Assembly (NCBI GenBank): GCA_018267435.1
Contig: JAFDYM010000167.1
Coordinates: 1 to 5,217 of the forward strand
Reading direction: 5' to 3'
Length of the DNA: 5,217 nt
Source: Bacteroidota bacterium
GTDB taxonomy: Bacteria > Bacteroidota > Bacteroidia > Chitinophagales > LD1
The notes beneath the pieces were generated by a model that saw nothing but the letters and a program-made list of their open reading frames with translations, did no database searches and was not told the origin of the DNA. This document shows positions 5,139 through 5,217 of the stretch, piece after piece. Numbering within the stretch: position 1 is the stretch's first letter; every line of letters starts with the position of its first letter. A program made the translations under genes and the position numbers.

Positions 5139-5188
5139 AGCTACCAAGGGCAATCCACGGCCCTAACACACATTAAAACACCTCTGAC

Positions 5189-5217
5189 ATGAATAGAAAA
5201 CTATACTTAATTGTACC
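5189..5217 (+). CDS. Start of an unidentified gene (first nine codons), cut by window edge
   Basis: An ATG at 5189 opens MNRKLYLIV and runs off the right edge. A short basic start (Asn-Arg-Lys) followed by hydrophobic residues would suit a signal peptide or a membrane anchor, but nine residues cannot show it. Support comes mostly from position: a promoter-like site lies about 50 bp upstream and an AT-rich leader (ACATTAAAACACC) precedes the ATG. No function can be assigned. Confidence 0.5.

Larger units (their letters stand above)
4579..5188. other. Non-coding region of about 610 bp filled with inverted repeats
   Basis: No ORF here looks real. The longest candidate, at 4710-4958 on the plus strand, translates to an Ala/Arg/Cys-rich product running straight through palindromic DNA. 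The region instead holds three inverted-repeat units in a row (4627-4734, 4752-4893, 4933-4986). An AT-rich stretch with the direct repeat CTGTGGC (5019-5025 and 5043-5049) follows, and then the putative promoter of the last gene. The GC-rich, self-complementary blocks contrast with the AT-rich gene-proximal DNA. This is what a cluster of dispersed intergenic repeats would look like. Confidence 0.6.

Overview
The window looks like chromosomal DNA from a member of the Bacteroidota, probably in or near Chitinophagales or Sphingobacteriales. Three things point there. A DUF3822 gene sits directly ahead of rsmD, a pairing I know from that phylum. An ftsE gene lies apart from ftsX. Promoter-like sites fit the Bacteroidota pattern (TTG, about 19 bp, TAnnTTTG) rather than the E. 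coli pattern. Shine-Dalgarno sequences are largely absent. The order-level placement is inference.

Layout. Positions 1-1022 (minus strand) hold the 5' part of rsmD, cut by the window edge, and the complete DUF3822 gene in front of it; the two overlap by 4 bp. A 41-bp divergent gap follows. The plus strand then carries a PaaI-type hotdog thioesterase, a MATE-family exporter with a GTG start, the ABC ATPase FtsE and a NUDIX hydrolase 1 bp behind ftsE. A lone 139-residue protein of unknown function comes next. About 610 bp (4579-5188) have no credible gene and hold three consecutive inverted-repeat structures. The window ends in the first nine codons of another plus-strand gene, preceded by a plausible promoter.

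How the genes relate. rsmD and the DUF3822 gene look co-transcribed and translationally coupled. Thioesterase and MATE are 30 bp apart, and ftsE and NUDIX 1 bp apart, so each pair could share a transcript. Their functions (acyl-CoA hydrolysis, drug/cation export, cell division, nucleotide clean-up) do not form one pathway. They read as ordinary housekeeping genes that happen to be neighbours.

I do not see a defence system, CRISPR array, transposase, tRNA or rRNA. Two things are most worth a second look. One is the structured intergenic island, above all a nearly symmetric 108-bp palindrome built from four alternating copies of GGCRCAAGAA. The other is the repeated placement of TTTG-type -7 elements 4-5 nt before start codons, which suggests leaderless or nearly leaderless mRNAs and argues that the thioesterase starts at 1076 rather than 1064.
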